A stretch of DNA of 64,000 bases from positions 434,001 through 498,000 of the forward strand of contig NZ_JAPDGS010000002.1 of the NCBI RefSeq assembly GCF_025950525.1, read 5' to 3'. Positions 43,777-52,624 of this stretch are shown piece by piece; position 1 is the first letter of the stretch, and each line of letters opens with the position of its first letter. The position numbers and the translations under genes are program-made. Source of the DNA: Stagnihabitans lacustris (GTDB taxonomy: Bacteria > Pseudomonadota > Alphaproteobacteria > Rhodobacterales > Rhodobacteraceae). The notes beneath the pieces are model-generated. The model made no database searches and was not told the origin of the DNA. It worked only from the letters and a program-made list of their open reading frames with translations.

Positions 43777-44250
43777 ATGCGCCTCCCCCCCGAGCCCGTC
43801 GAAGTCGTCAAATCCCGCCGCGAGGCCGCCCTTGCCCGTCTCGTGGCCTCCGTCCCCTATATCGGATTTCTGGGCGCGAGGTTCGACCGGCGCGGCGACG
43901 AACTGACCGCCCATCTGCCGTTTCAACCCATGCTGATCGGCAACCCGATGCTGCCCGCCCTGCATGGTGGCGCCACGGCCGCTTTTCTGGAAATCACCGC
44001 GATCATCGAACTGTCGTGGTCGAACCTCTGGGAAGACATCGAATCCGGCACCATGTCCGAGATCATCGCTCTGCCGAAAACCGTGACCTTCACCGTGGAT
44101 TACCTGCGGTCTGGCCTGCCACGCGACGCCTATGCCCGCGCCCGCGTGAACCGCTCGGGCCGCCGTTTCGCCTCCGTCCATGTCGAGGCCTGGCAGGACA
44201 ACCGCCTGAAACCCTTCGCCGCCGCCACGGCTCATTTCCTGATGCCCTGA
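43777..44250 (+). CDS. PaaI-type hotdog thioesterase 2
   Basis: A 157-residue paralogue whose ATG directly follows the stop of thioesterase 1. MLPALHGGATAAFLEITAIIEL has the HGG; VTFTVDYLRSGLP is the central strand block. Two hotdog genes in tandem may form heterodimers. A box element (44262-44290) and a GC stem follow. Confidence 0.9.
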   Translation: MRLPPEPVEVVKSRREAALARLVASVPYIGFLGARFDRRGDELTAHLPFQPMLIGNPMLPALHGGATAAFLEITAIIELSWSNLWEDIESGTMSEIIALPKTVTFTVDYLRSGLPRDAYARARVNRSGRRFASVHVEAWQDNRLKPFAAATAHFLMP

Positions 44251-44261
44251 GGCACCGCGGT

Positions 44262-44290
44262 CTTTCATACTGACCTAAATATCTCCGGGG
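44262..44290 (-). repeat. Box element after thioesterase 2
   Basis: CTTTCATACTGACCTAAATATC+TCCGGGGG followed by a GC hairpin (GGGGGGCAGCGCCCCCC), between convergent genes. Probably part of a bidirectional terminator region. Confidence 0.75.
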
Positions 44291-44325
44291 GTTGGGGGGC
44301 AGCGCCCCCCTACAACCTCAGCCCC

Positions 44326-45081
44326 CTACAATCTCAGCCGCCGGAACAGCTCTGACGCGCCCCAGCCCGCCAGCATGGCGATGACCAAAGACAAAAGCCC
44401 ATAGATCAGCGGCTGCTGCATCGCGAGGTTATAAAGCCACCGCTCCAGCCCGGCCTTGCGAACGTCGATGACGTTCTCTTGCAGGTCCACCACCTTGCCG
44501 CCGCGGGTCAGGAATATCCGCACCCGGTAATCGCCCTCGACCAGGTTGGCGGGCAAGGTCACATCGGTGCGAAACAGCGATTGGCGCAGCAGCAGGACCG
44601 CGTTTTGCGCCAGGCGATATTGCCCCGTCCCCTCGCGGATGCGCTGCAGCGCCTCGACATAGGTGTCCTCGTCCTCTTTCCCCGCAATCGCCCGGATCGT
44701 CGAGGGGATCGAGACATGGTGCTTGGCGTCCTCTTCGGGGCTGAGGATCGCCTCCAGCTCCCCGGTCGTGGCCACGGCGTAAAACGACGGCGCCGAGGCG
44801 ATTTCGACCGCGCCACGGTTCAGCCAAATGCCGGCCACCCGCTGTTTCTTGCGGATCACCAGCGGCGTCGCGGGGCCTTCAACCGTCACGATGACCTGCA
44901 ACAGCGGCCAATCCGGCGGCGGCGCCTCGCGCATGGCCGCGCCATAGATCAGGATCGCCGTGCCGTTGAAATCCGTGGTGATCGAGATATCCGAGGTCGA
45001 AACCCCCGAGACGATCTCTTCGGCGCGCAGGGGCAGCGCCAGCGCCAAAAGAAGCAACAGTCCCCTCATCACTCCCGTCAT
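44326..45081 (-). CDS. TIGR02186 family membrane-anchored protein
   Basis: A 251-residue protein with a signal peptide (LLLLLALALPLRAEE), a periplasmic beta-rich part (VSTSDISITTDFNGTAILIYGA is typical) and a C-terminal transmembrane helix (LIYGLLSLVIAMLAGWGASEL). TIGR02186 proteins are consistently found next to TauE/SafE-type exporters, as here (overlap of 4 bases). Role unknown, probably an accessory subunit. Confidence 0.9.
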   Translation of the reverse strand: MTGVMRGLLLLLALALPLRAEEIVSGVSTSDISITTDFNGTAILIYGAAMREAPPPDWPLLQVIVTVEGPATPLVIRKKQRVAGIWLNRGAVEIASAPSFYAVATTGELEAILSPEEDAKHHVSIPSTIRAIAGKEDEDTYVEALQRIREGTGQYRLAQNAVLLLRQSLFRTDVTLPANLVEGDYRVRIFLTRGGKVVDLQENVIDVRKAGLERWLYNLAMQQPLIYGLLSLVIAMLAGWGASELFRRLRL

Positions 45082-45983
45082 CGTAACGTCACCGAGTAAA
45101 GCTCTGCGGGCGTCAGTATCAGGTCAAAGCCGATCTTGACCGCGACCATCAGCACCAGAAGCGACAAGAGGACGCGCAGCTGTTCGGCCTTCAGCCGGAC
45201 GCCGACCTTGGTACCGATCTGCGCCCCGATCACGCCGCCCAGGATCAGCAAAAGCGCCAGCATCATGTCCACCGTGTGATGGGTGACGGCATGGACCAGC
45301 GTCGTATAGGCGGTCACAAAAGTGATCTGGAACAGCGAGGTGCCGACCACGACCTTGGTGGGCATCCCCAGCACATAGATCATCAGGGGCACCATGATGA
45401 AGCCGCCCCCGACCCCCATGATGGCCGACAAAAAGCCCACGACAAAGCCCGCCATCAAGGGTGGCAGCACCGAGATATACAGGCCCGAAGCGCGGAACTT
45501 CACCTTGAAGGGCAGGTCATGGACGATGGAATGAACCCTTCCGCGCCGCACCTTGGGGGCGCCAACGCGGCGCAGGGCGCGCAGGCTCTCTGTCAGCATC
45601 ATGGCGCCGATCAGGCCCAGGAACAGGACATAGGACAGCTGGACAAAGACATCGGTTTGCCCGGCGCGGCCCATCAGGTCAAAGACCCAGCCGCCGAAGG
45701 TCGATCCGACAAGCCCCCCCACCGTCAACACCGTGCCCATCTTCATGTCGACCGCGCGACGCTTGAACTGCGCCAGGACACCCGAAATCGACGAGGCCAC
45801 GACCTGATTTGCCCCGGTGGCCACAGCCACCCCGGGCGGCACCCCGATCAGCATCAGCAGCGGCGTGATCAGGAACCCGCCCCCCACGCCGAACATGCCC
45901 GACAAAAACCCCACGAACCCCCCGATCCCCAAAAGGAGGAAGGCATTGACCGATACCTCGGCAATCGGAAGGTAAAGCTGCAT
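45078..45983 (-). CDS. TauE/SafE family sulfite/anion exporter
   Basis: A 301-residue permease with eight or so helices. The two repeated halves each begin with GIGGFVGFLSGMFGVGGGFLI and VGFLSAIMGVGGGFIMVPL. The family exports sulfite or other organosulfur anions. Paired with the TIGR02186 gene downstream. Start MQLYLPIAEVSVN fits. Confidence 0.93.
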   Translation of the reverse strand: MQLYLPIAEVSVNAFLLLGIGGFVGFLSGMFGVGGGFLITPLLMLIGVPPGVAVATGANQVVASSISGVLAQFKRRAVDMKMGTVLTVGGLVGSTFGGWVFDLMGRAGQTDVFVQLSYVLFLGLIGAMMLTESLRALRRVGAPKVRRGRVHSIVHDLPFKVKFRASGLYISVLPPLMAGFVVGFLSAIMGVGGGFIMVPLMIYVLGMPTKVVVGTSLFQITFVTAYTTLVHAVTHHTVDMMLALLLILGGVIGAQIGTKVGVRLKAEQLRVLLSLLVLMVAVKIGFDLILTPAELYSVTLR

Positions 45984-46093
45984 CGGAGGGCCTCGTTAGA
46001 CCCAAGCGATGCGCGGCTTTCCCCGGCCTGTCAAAGAAGAAATCGCCCCATGCCGGGCCTTTCCCGCCAAATGCCCGCCAAGGGGCAAATCGG

Positions 46094-46891
46094 TCACAGG
46101 TCCTTATATTCCCTCAGGAAATCACGAATAATCCGGTCGAGTTTCGCCGCCCCCAAAGGCGCCATGGCCTTGGTGTGTTCGTGGGAGATATTCTCGGACG
46201 ACATGCCCGCCGCCATGTTGGTGATCGACGAAATCGCAGCCACCCGCAGGCCCAGAAAACGGGCCAGGATCACTTCGGGCACCGTGGACATGCCGACCGC
46301 ATCGCCGCCCAGGATCTTGATGGCGCGGATCTCGGCGGGGGTCTCGAAGCTGGGGCCCGAATACCAGGCATAGACGCCCTCGGCCAGGTCGATGCCCTGA
46401 CGCGCCGCAGCCGCCCGCAGCCCCGCCCGAAGCCCCGCGTCATGCGCCGTGGTCATTGGCACGAACCGGGCGTCGGTCGGCTCGCCGATCAGGGGGTTGA
46501 GCCCGCTAAAGTTGATGTGATCGGACAAAAGCATCAGATCGCCGGGCCGGGTGGTGGGAACCAGGCTTCCCGCCGCATTGGTGGCAATCAGCGCCCGCGC
46601 GCCAAGGCCTTGCAGCGTCTGCAACGCCACCCGCATCGCGGCGGGGTTGCCCTTTTCGTAATAGTGTTCCCGCGCGCCAAAGACGGCGACGCGGACGCCC
46701 TCCAGCAGGCCCACATGCAGGTTCGGATTGTGGCCCGAAACGGCGGCATGGGGAAAGCCCGGCAGGTCGGCATAGGGGATCGCCACGCCGTCAACCGCAT
46801 GGGCCAGATGGCCAAGGCCCGACCCCAGGATCAGGCCCAAAGCCACGGGTTCATCGCCCGCGCGGGCGCGGATCACATCCAAAGCGGTCAT
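46094..46891 (-). CDS. Purine nucleoside phosphorylase
   Basis: A 265-residue type-II (trimeric) PNP: GLILGSGLGHLA, PGFPHAAVSGHNPN, GAREHYYEKGNPA, NAAGSL, SGPSFETPAEIR and STVPEVILAR. It phosphorolyses inosine/guanosine to base and (deoxy)ribose-1-phosphate. It directly follows the stop of the ABC permease gene (one base apart), so is part of the nucleoside uptake operon: transport followed by cleavage. Confidence 0.94.
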   Translation of the reverse strand: MTALDVIRARAGDEPVALGLILGSGLGHLAHAVDGVAIPYADLPGFPHAAVSGHNPNLHVGLLEGVRVAVFGAREHYYEKGNPAAMRVALQTLQGLGARALIATNAAGSLVPTTRPGDLMLLSDHINFSGLNPLIGEPTDARFVPMTTAHDAGLRAGLRAAAARQGIDLAEGVYAWYSGPSFETPAEIRAIKILGGDAVGMSTVPEVILARFLGLRVAAISSITNMAAGMSSENISHEHTKAMAPLGAAKLDRIIRDFLREYKDL

Positions 46892-47851
46892 TTAGCGCTC
46901 CTTCACATAGGGCTCGCCGCCCGCACGCGGCGGGATGGCCTTGCCGACAAAGCCCGCCAGAATGATGACGGTCAGGATGAAGGGCAGGGCGTTGGTGAAC
47001 TGCCCCGGGATGACAACGGGTATCCCGATGCCGTTCAGGTCGATGTTCTGGAATCGGATGGAAATCGCGTCCAGAAAGCCGAACAGCAGGCAGGCGCCAA
47101 GCGCGGGCACCGGCTTCCATTTGGCAAAGATCAGGGCGGCCAATGCGATATAACCGCGCCCCGCCGTCATTTCGCGCTGAAAGGACGTGTTCAGCCCCAT
47201 CGACATATAGACCCCCGCCAGCCCGCACAGAACCGCCGTGATCCCCACCGCCGCATAGCGCAGCTGCGCGACCGAGACGCCTGCGGTATCGACCGCCGCC
47301 GGGTTCTCGCCCACGGCCCGCAGGCGCAGGCCGAACCTTGTGCGATACAGCAGCCACCAGGTAAACGGCACCGCCGCAAGCGCCACATAGACCAGCGTGC
47401 CATGGCCCAAGAACAGCTCCAGCAGCGGGCTGTCCTCGATGCCGAACAGGTCCAGCAAAGGCGTCTGCGCCAAGCGACCCTCGGACAGGGCCGGGGTCTG
47501 GCCGCCCTGGCCGAACCAGCTTGCGCCCAAAACGATGGTCAGGCCGCTGGCAAAGAAGTTGATCGCGACGCCCGAAATCAGCTGATTGCCGCGGAAGGTG
47601 ATCGAGGCAAGCCCGTGGATTGCCGACAGGATCAGCGCCGCGCCGATCCCGGCCAACACGCCTGCAGCGGCGCTTCCGGTGACGGCGGCGGCTGCGGCAC
47701 CGGCAAAGGCCGCGGCCAGCATCTTGCCCTCCAGCCCCATGTCGATGACGCCCGCGCGTTCGGAATACAGCCCCGCCAGGCAGGCGAAGAGCAAAGGCGT
47801 CGACATGCGGATCGTCGATTCCAGGATTTGCAGAATGGCTGTCAGGTCCAT
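46892..47851 (-). CDS. Nucleoside ABC transporter permease 2
   Basis: A 319-residue BPD-type permease (YufQ/NupC-like) with about nine helices: LFACLAGLYSERAGVIDMGLEG, GNQLISGVAINFFASGLTI, VGENPAAVDTAGVSV. It overlaps the upstream permease by one base. Imports purine nucleosides with its partners. Confidence 0.92.
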   Translation of the reverse strand: MDLTAILQILESTIRMSTPLLFACLAGLYSERAGVIDMGLEGKMLAAAFAGAAAAAVTGSAAAGVLAGIGAALILSAIHGLASITFRGNQLISGVAINFFASGLTIVLGASWFGQGGQTPALSEGRLAQTPLLDLFGIEDSPLLELFLGHGTLVYVALAAVPFTWWLLYRTRFGLRLRAVGENPAAVDTAGVSVAQLRYAAVGITAVLCGLAGVYMSMGLNTSFQREMTAGRGYIALAALIFAKWKPVPALGACLLFGFLDAISIRFQNIDLNGIGIPVVIPGQFTNALPFILTVIILAGFVGKAIPPRAGGEPYVKER

Positions 47852-48960
47852 CAGCGGCCCCCTCTTGCGAACAGCTTTTCAAGCGGGCGCTGCACCATAT
47901 AGGGCAGGGCGCCGGTGAACAGGATCACCAGGGCTTGCAGCACGGTGATCACCTCACGCGGGATCTTCAGCTGCTCGCCCGTCACCGGGTCCGAGGCCAT
48001 GGCCAGTTGCGCGCCGCCCTGAAACAGAAAGCCGAACAGCAACGAGGCCAGCACGATGCCAAAGGGGTGGTTGCGCCCCATCAGCGCCACCGCGATGCCG
48101 ATAAAGCCCGCGCCCTCGACCGAGTTCATCACCAGCCGGTGCGCCCCGCCCTGCACCGCATTGACCGCCATCAGCCCCGAAATGCCGCCCGACAGAAGCA
48201 GCGCGTAAAGCGTGATCCGCACCGGGCTGATGCCGGCATAAACCGCGGCCTTTTCCTGCTTGCCAAAGGCGCGGATCGCATAGCCCAGCCGCGTGTGCCA
48301 CAAGAGCGCCCAGGTCGCCACGGCCAGGGCAAGGGCCACAAACAGCATGATATTCGCAGGCGGCGCCTTGGAAAACGGGATGCCCATGACGCCAAAGATA
48401 TCGGCCAGCTTTGGCAGGTTGAAGGCCTTGTCGAAGCGCGCCGTCGCCGGGTCCATCGCGCCTTCGGGGCGCAGGACATTGACCAGCAGGTATGAGATCA
48501 GCGCATAGGCGATGAAGTTGAACATCATCGTGGTGATGACGATATGGCTGCCGCGTTTCGCCTGCAGCCAGGCCGGGATCAGCGCCCAAAGCGCCCCGAA
48601 CAGGGCCGACAGCGTGATCGACCCCAACAGCGCCAGCGACCAATGCGGCCAGGGGATGAACAGGCAAGCCACCGCGACCCCCAGGCCGCCAAGGGTCGCC
48701 TGACCCTCTCCGCCGATGTTGAACAAGCTGGCGTGAAAGGCAATCGACACGCCAAGCCCGGTCAGCAGGAAGTTGGTCGCGTAAAACAGCGTATAGCCCC
48801 AGCCCGACTGCGTCCCCAAGGACCCCTGGATCATCGAGGTCAGCGCCACCCAGGGGTTCTGCCCGATGGCGGCAATCAACAGCCCGCAAAAGACAAAGGC
48901 GATCAACAGGCAGATCAGTGGCACCAGCACGACATCGGCCCAACGGGGAAGTTTGGTCAC
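47851..48960 (-). CDS. Nucleoside ABC transporter permease 1
   Basis: A 369-residue permease (YufP/NupB-like): TGLGVSIAFHASLFNIGGEGQ, GSHIVITTMMFNFIAYALIS, RAFGKQEKAAVYAGISP. It overlaps the ATPase gene by 4 bases. Forms the heterodimeric membrane domain with permease 2. Confidence 0.92.
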   Translation of the reverse strand: MTKLPRWADVVLVPLICLLIAFVFCGLLIAAIGQNPWVALTSMIQGSLGTQSGWGYTLFYATNFLLTGLGVSIAFHASLFNIGGEGQATLGGLGVAVACLFIPWPHWSLALLGSITLSALFGALWALIPAWLQAKRGSHIVITTMMFNFIAYALISYLLVNVLRPEGAMDPATARFDKAFNLPKLADIFGVMGIPFSKAPPANIMLFVALALAVATWALLWHTRLGYAIRAFGKQEKAAVYAGISPVRITLYALLLSGGISGLMAVNAVQGGAHRLVMNSVEGAGFIGIAVALMGRNHPFGIVLASLLFGFLFQGGAQLAMASDPVTGEQLKIPREVITVLQALVILFTGALPYMVQRPLEKLFARGGR

Positions 48961-50510
48961 GCTGTTGTCTCCGTCATGCCGGCCATCAAGAGGCCAAGTT
49001 CCCGCTCGTCGGTCTGTGGCGGGCGCTCGCCCATGATCTGACCGTCGAACATCACAAGGACGCGGTCGGACAGCGACCGGATCTCATCCAGCTCGACCGA
49101 GACCAGAAGCACGGCCTTGCCCGCATCGCGCAAAGCCACGATTTCCTTGTGGATAAACTCGATGGCGCCGATATCGACGCCGCGGGTCGGTTGGCCGATC
49201 AGCAACAGGTCGGGGTTGCGCTCGATCTCGCGGGCGACCACGATCTTTTGCTGATTGCCGCCCGAGAAGTTCTTGGCCGCCAAGGTGGGGATCGGAGGCC
49301 GCACGTCAAAGCGCGCCATCTTGGCCTCGGTATCGGCCCGCAAGGCGCCGTTGTTCATGAACAGCCCGCTTTGGTATTTCGGGTCGTTCTGATAGCCGAA
49401 GCCCACATTCTCCCAGGCCGCGAAGTCCATGATCAGGCCCAGGACCTGCCGATCCTCGGGGACATGGGCGATCCCGGCCTCGCGGCGGCTTTGGCCGTTC
49501 AGGCCTTTCAGCGGCAGGTCCACGCCGTTCATGACGATGCGGCCCGTGGCCTCGGCGATGCCGCCCAGGGCCTCCAGCAGTTCGGATTGGCCATTGCCCG
49601 CGACACCGGCGATGCCGACGATTTCCCCGGCGCGGATAGAGAAGGACACACCCTTCAGCCGTTCGACCCCTTCGGTCATCACGCGCAGGTTTTCGACGCG
49701 CAGAACCTCGCGGCCGGGGTTGGCCGGGTCTTTGTCCACCTGCAACAGGACCTTGCGGCCCACCATCAGCTCGGCCAGCTCTTCGGGGTTGGTCTCGGCG
49801 GTCTTCACCGTGCCGACCATCGTGCCGCGCCGCATCACGCTGACATTGTCGGTCGTCTCCATGATCTCGCGCAGCTTGTGGGTGATCAGGATGACGGTTT
49901 TCCCCTGATCGCGCAGGCCGCGCAGGATGCGGAACAGGTGGTCGGCTTCTTCGGGCGTCAGAACCCCGGTGGGCTCGTCCAGGATCAGGATATCGGCCTG
50001 ACGATACAGGGCCTTCAGGATCTCGACCCGCTGTTGATGACCGACGGACAGATCCTCGACGACGGCGTCGGGGTTCACATCAAGGTCATATTCGCGCGAC
50101 AGATCGGCCAAGGCCCTGCGCGCCCGCGCCAGCGAGGTGCCAAGCCAGGGCCCGTCTTCGGCGCCCAGAATGATATTCTCCAGCACCGTGAAATTCTGCA
50201 CCAGCTTGAAATGCTGGAAAACCATGCCGATGCCGGCGCGGATCGCGCTTTGGCTGTCGGGGATGGCGGTTTCGACGCCGCCCACAAGGATTGTCCCGGC
50301 ATCAGCTTTGTAGAAACCGTAAAGGATCGACATCAGGGTGGATTTCCCCGCGCCGTTCTCTCCGATGATGCCGTGGATCGTGCCCTTGGGCACGGCGATG
50401 TTGATGTCGCGGTTGGCCTGCACCGGGCCAAAGGCCTTGGAGATGCCCCGCAACTCGATAGCAAAGGGGGCGGCAGTTGCCTGCCGCCCCAAATTGGCCT
50501 GTGAAGGCAT
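48957..50510 (-). CDS. Nucleoside ABC transporter ATPase (double NBD)
   Basis: A 517-residue ATPase with two ABC domains, as in YufO/NupA and RbsA-type proteins. First Walker A GENGAGKSTLM near 53; signature LSVGHQQRVEIL; Walker B DILILDEPTG. The second domain has VAGNGQSELLEALGG and FSGGNQQKIVVAREI, with a degenerate Walker A. ATG overlaps the TGA of the BMP gene by one base. Codons about 8-15 hold a perfect GC hairpin. Confidence 0.94.
   Translation of the reverse strand: MPSQANLGRQATAAPFAIELRGISKAFGPVQANRDINIAVPKGTIHGIIGENGAGKSTLMSILYGFYKADAGTILVGGVETAIPDSQSAIRAGIGMVFQHFKLVQNFTVLENIILGAEDGPWLGTSLARARRALADLSREYDLDVNPDAVVEDLSVGHQQRVEILKALYRQADILILDEPTGVLTPEEADHLFRILRGLRDQGKTVILITHKLREIMETTDNVSVMRRGTMVGTVKTAETNPEELAELMVGRKVLLQVDKDPANPGREVLRVENLRVMTEGVERLKGVSFSIRAGEIVGIAGVAGNGQSELLEALGGIAEATGRIVMNGVDLPLKGLNGQSRREAGIAHVPEDRQVLGLIMDFAAWENVGFGYQNDPKYQSGLFMNNGALRADTEAKMARFDVRPPIPTLAAKNFSGGNQQKIVVAREIERNPDLLLIGQPTRGVDIGAIEFIHKEIVALRDAGKAVLLVSVELDEIRSLSDRVLVMFDGQIMGERPPQTDERELGLLMAGMTETTA
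50467..50490 (-). promoter_or_regulatory. GC hairpin at the BMP/ATPase junction
   Basis: Perfect 10-bp stem GGGGCGGCAG/CTGCCGCCCC with a 4-base loop, inside the ATPase coding region 20 bases after its ATG. Such hairpins after the binding-protein gene of ABC operons can stabilise the upstream mRNA and lower downstream expression. Confidence 0.6.
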
Positions 50511-51505
50511 CAGAACTGAGCCGCCGGGCAGGTGTTGTCCGACATGTAGTCATGCACCTTGACTTCGCCCGAGATGATCGCGGCCTTGGCAGCCTCGACC
50601 TTGGCCTTCATGTCGTCGGTGACGAGGGGCGCGTTGTTGTCGTCCATCGCATAGTCAACGCCACCCGCGGCGAGGTCCATGACATTGATCCCGGCCTTGA
50701 GGTCGGCGCCTTCCTTGAAGGCCTCATAAACGGCATTGTCGACGCGCTTCAGCATCGAGGTCAGGACCGAACCGGGGTGGATGTAGTTCTGGTTGCTGTC
50801 CACGCCGATCGACAGGATCTTCAGGTCAGCGGCGGCCTGCAGCACGCCCACGCCGGTCGCACCCGCGGCGGCATAGATCACGTCAGCGCCTTGGGACTGC
50901 TGCGACTTGGCGATTTCGGCGCCCTTGACCGGGTTGTTCCAGGCGGACCCGTCGGTGCCGGTCATGTTCAGCACGACCTTGGCTTCGGGGTTGGCGGCCA
51001 TCACGCCTTGGGCATAGCCACAGCCGAACTTGCGGATCAGCGGGATGTCCATGCCGCCGATGAAGCCAACGGTGCCGGTCTTGGACGCCAGGCCAGCCAT
51101 CATGCCAACCAGATACGAGCCCTGCTCTTCGGTGAAGACCACCGATTTCACGTTGGGCTGATCGACGACCATGTCGATGATCGCGAATTTGGTGTCCGGA
51201 TAGTCCGGAGCGACCGCACCCAGCGTGTCGCCAAAGGCAAAGCCGGTCATGACGATCGGATTGGCGCCCGATTCGGCCAGCTGACGAAGCGCCTGCTCAC
51301 GCTGGGCCTCGTTCTGCATTTCCAGCTCTTTGAACGTGCCGCCGGTCTCGGTGGCCCATTTGGTCGCGCCATTGAAGGCGGCCTCGTTGAACGATTTGTC
51401 GTTCTTGCCGCCCACGTCATAAATGATCGCCGGTTCGGCCAAAGCCGCCACGGTGCCAAGCGCCAAAAGCGCGGAGGCGCCCAAAAGCGATTTCATCAGG
51501 GTCAT
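50510..51505 (-). CDS. BMP-family nucleoside substrate-binding protein
   Basis: A 331-residue periplasmic binding protein with a signal peptide (LLGASALLALGTVAALAEP). Mature blocks are DVGGKNDKSFNEAAFNGA, FVFTEEQGSYLVGMMAGLAS and GADVIYAAAGATGVGVLQAA, typical of BMP/PnrA/Med proteins binding purine nucleosides. There is no lipobox Cys, as in Gram-negative soluble homologues. First gene of the five-gene uptake operon. A palindrome at 51636-51651 lies 131 bases upstream. Confidence 0.93.
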   Translation of the reverse strand: MTLMKSLLGASALLALGTVAALAEPAIIYDVGGKNDKSFNEAAFNGATKWATETGGTFKELEMQNEAQREQALRQLAESGANPIVMTGFAFGDTLGAVAPDYPDTKFAIIDMVVDQPNVKSVVFTEEQGSYLVGMMAGLASKTGTVGFIGGMDIPLIRKFGCGYAQGVMAANPEAKVVLNMTGTDGSAWNNPVKGAEIAKSQQSQGADVIYAAAGATGVGVLQAAADLKILSIGVDSNQNYIHPGSVLTSMLKRVDNAVYEAFKEGADLKAGINVMDLAAGGVDYAMDDNNAPLVTDDMKAKVEAAKAAIISGEVKVHDYMSDNTCPAAQF

Positions 51506-51635
51506 ATCTGTCTCCCGTTGTCAAAAGCGATGCCCTGTCCGCCAGACTCAGGTCCGGTTCGCGGGCGTTCACCGCTGATTAAGGGTGCAGCACAGGGCTA
51601 TCGTCAACGGGAAAAACGGCGGGGTGGTTTGCTTT

Positions 51636-51651
51636 TTGATCATATGATCAA
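51636..51651. promoter_or_regulatory. Perfect 16-bp palindrome upstream of the nucleoside operon
   Basis: TTGATCATATGATCAA, embedded in a locally AT-rich stretch. Its form (TGATC...GATCA) is that of GntR/FadR-subfamily operators. It lies about 130 bases before the BMP ATG and could control the uptake operon; no regulator gene is adjacent. Confidence 0.55.
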
Positions 51652-51696
51652 GGCGCGGGCATTCTCCCGCCGTTTTACGCGGCGTCACATCGGGCC

Positions 51697-52554
51697 TCAG
51701 ACCAGCGCCATGAAGGCAGGCCAGGCTTGCGGGTCGGCCACGGTCTTGTCCCGGCAAAAGGCGTTGCAAAACCCAAAGCGGCGGCCGTCCAGCTCTAGCA
51801 CATGGGTGATGGGCTTGCCGGAATAGGGGCAGGCGGTGTTCTCGGACTGGGTGCCGGGGACCGCCTTGGCCGCAAGCGGCTTGGGGCCGGGCCAGGGCCG
51901 CGTCGGATAATCGCGCGCGTAAAACGGCTGATCGGCGCCATCGACCAGCCCCATGGCCCGCCATTTGCGGAAGGACGGATGGGCCAGGTGCTGATCGACA
52001 TAGGCCATGGCCGCAGCCGAAACCGGCAGGTTATAGGTCGCAATCCGCGTGGCCACCGGGGCAAAGAAGGCATCGGCGGCGGAATAGGCCCCCGCCAGCC
52101 ATGCGCCCCCGGTCTGCTCTCGCGCCCAGGCCCAAAGGCTGTCCAGCCGCTCCAGGTCTTTCAGCACGGCGTCGGGCGGGGCGCAGTCGGTATAGCTGAC
52201 CCGCAGGTTCATCGGGCAATGGTTGCGCAAGGCGCCGAAGCCCGCGTGCATCTCGGCTGCCAGAACCCGCGCCACGCCGCGCTGATGGGGGTCGGCGGGC
52301 CAGATCCCGGCGTCAGGGTGGCGGGTCGCCAGTTCCTCGGCGATGGCGATGGTCTCGGGGATGACCCAGCCTTCGGGCGTCCGCATGGTCGGCGCGGTCC
52401 GAGAGGGGGCGAAGTCCTTCAGCACATTGGCCAATTCGTCGGTATAAAGCCGGGCCGACAGGGTGCGCACCGGAATCCCGAAAGCGTCGAACAACAGCCA
52501 GCCGCGCAAGGACCAGGACGAATAGCCGCGGTCGCCGATCACCAGATCATACAT
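51697..52554 (-). CDS. GST-family protein with C-terminal TRASH-like metal motif
   Basis: A 285-residue protein. Residues 1-~230 are a glutathione S-transferase (N-terminal DRGYSSWSLRGWLLFDAFG, Ser active-site candidate; helical second domain). The last 44 residues carry C242-x20-C263-x3-C267 (CPYSGK ... FGFCNAFCRD), the spacing of the TRASH metal-binding module. TRASH modules occur in heavy-metal sensing and trafficking. The fusion suggests metal-linked thiol chemistry; function unknown. Confidence 0.85.
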   Translation of the reverse strand: MYDLVIGDRGYSSWSLRGWLLFDAFGIPVRTLSARLYTDELANVLKDFAPSRTAPTMRTPEGWVIPETIAIAEELATRHPDAGIWPADPHQRGVARVLAAEMHAGFGALRNHCPMNLRVSYTDCAPPDAVLKDLERLDSLWAWAREQTGGAWLAGAYSAADAFFAPVATRIATYNLPVSAAAMAYVDQHLAHPSFRKWRAMGLVDGADQPFYARDYPTRPWPGPKPLAAKAVPGTQSENTACPYSGKPITHVLELDGRRFGFCNAFCRDKTVADPQAWPAFMALV

Positions 52555-52624
52555 GGGGGTCTCCTTTTGGTCAGGCTAGCCCTGCCGCGCCGCATAAGGA
52601 AACGCCCATTTGTGGCGGCTGCCA

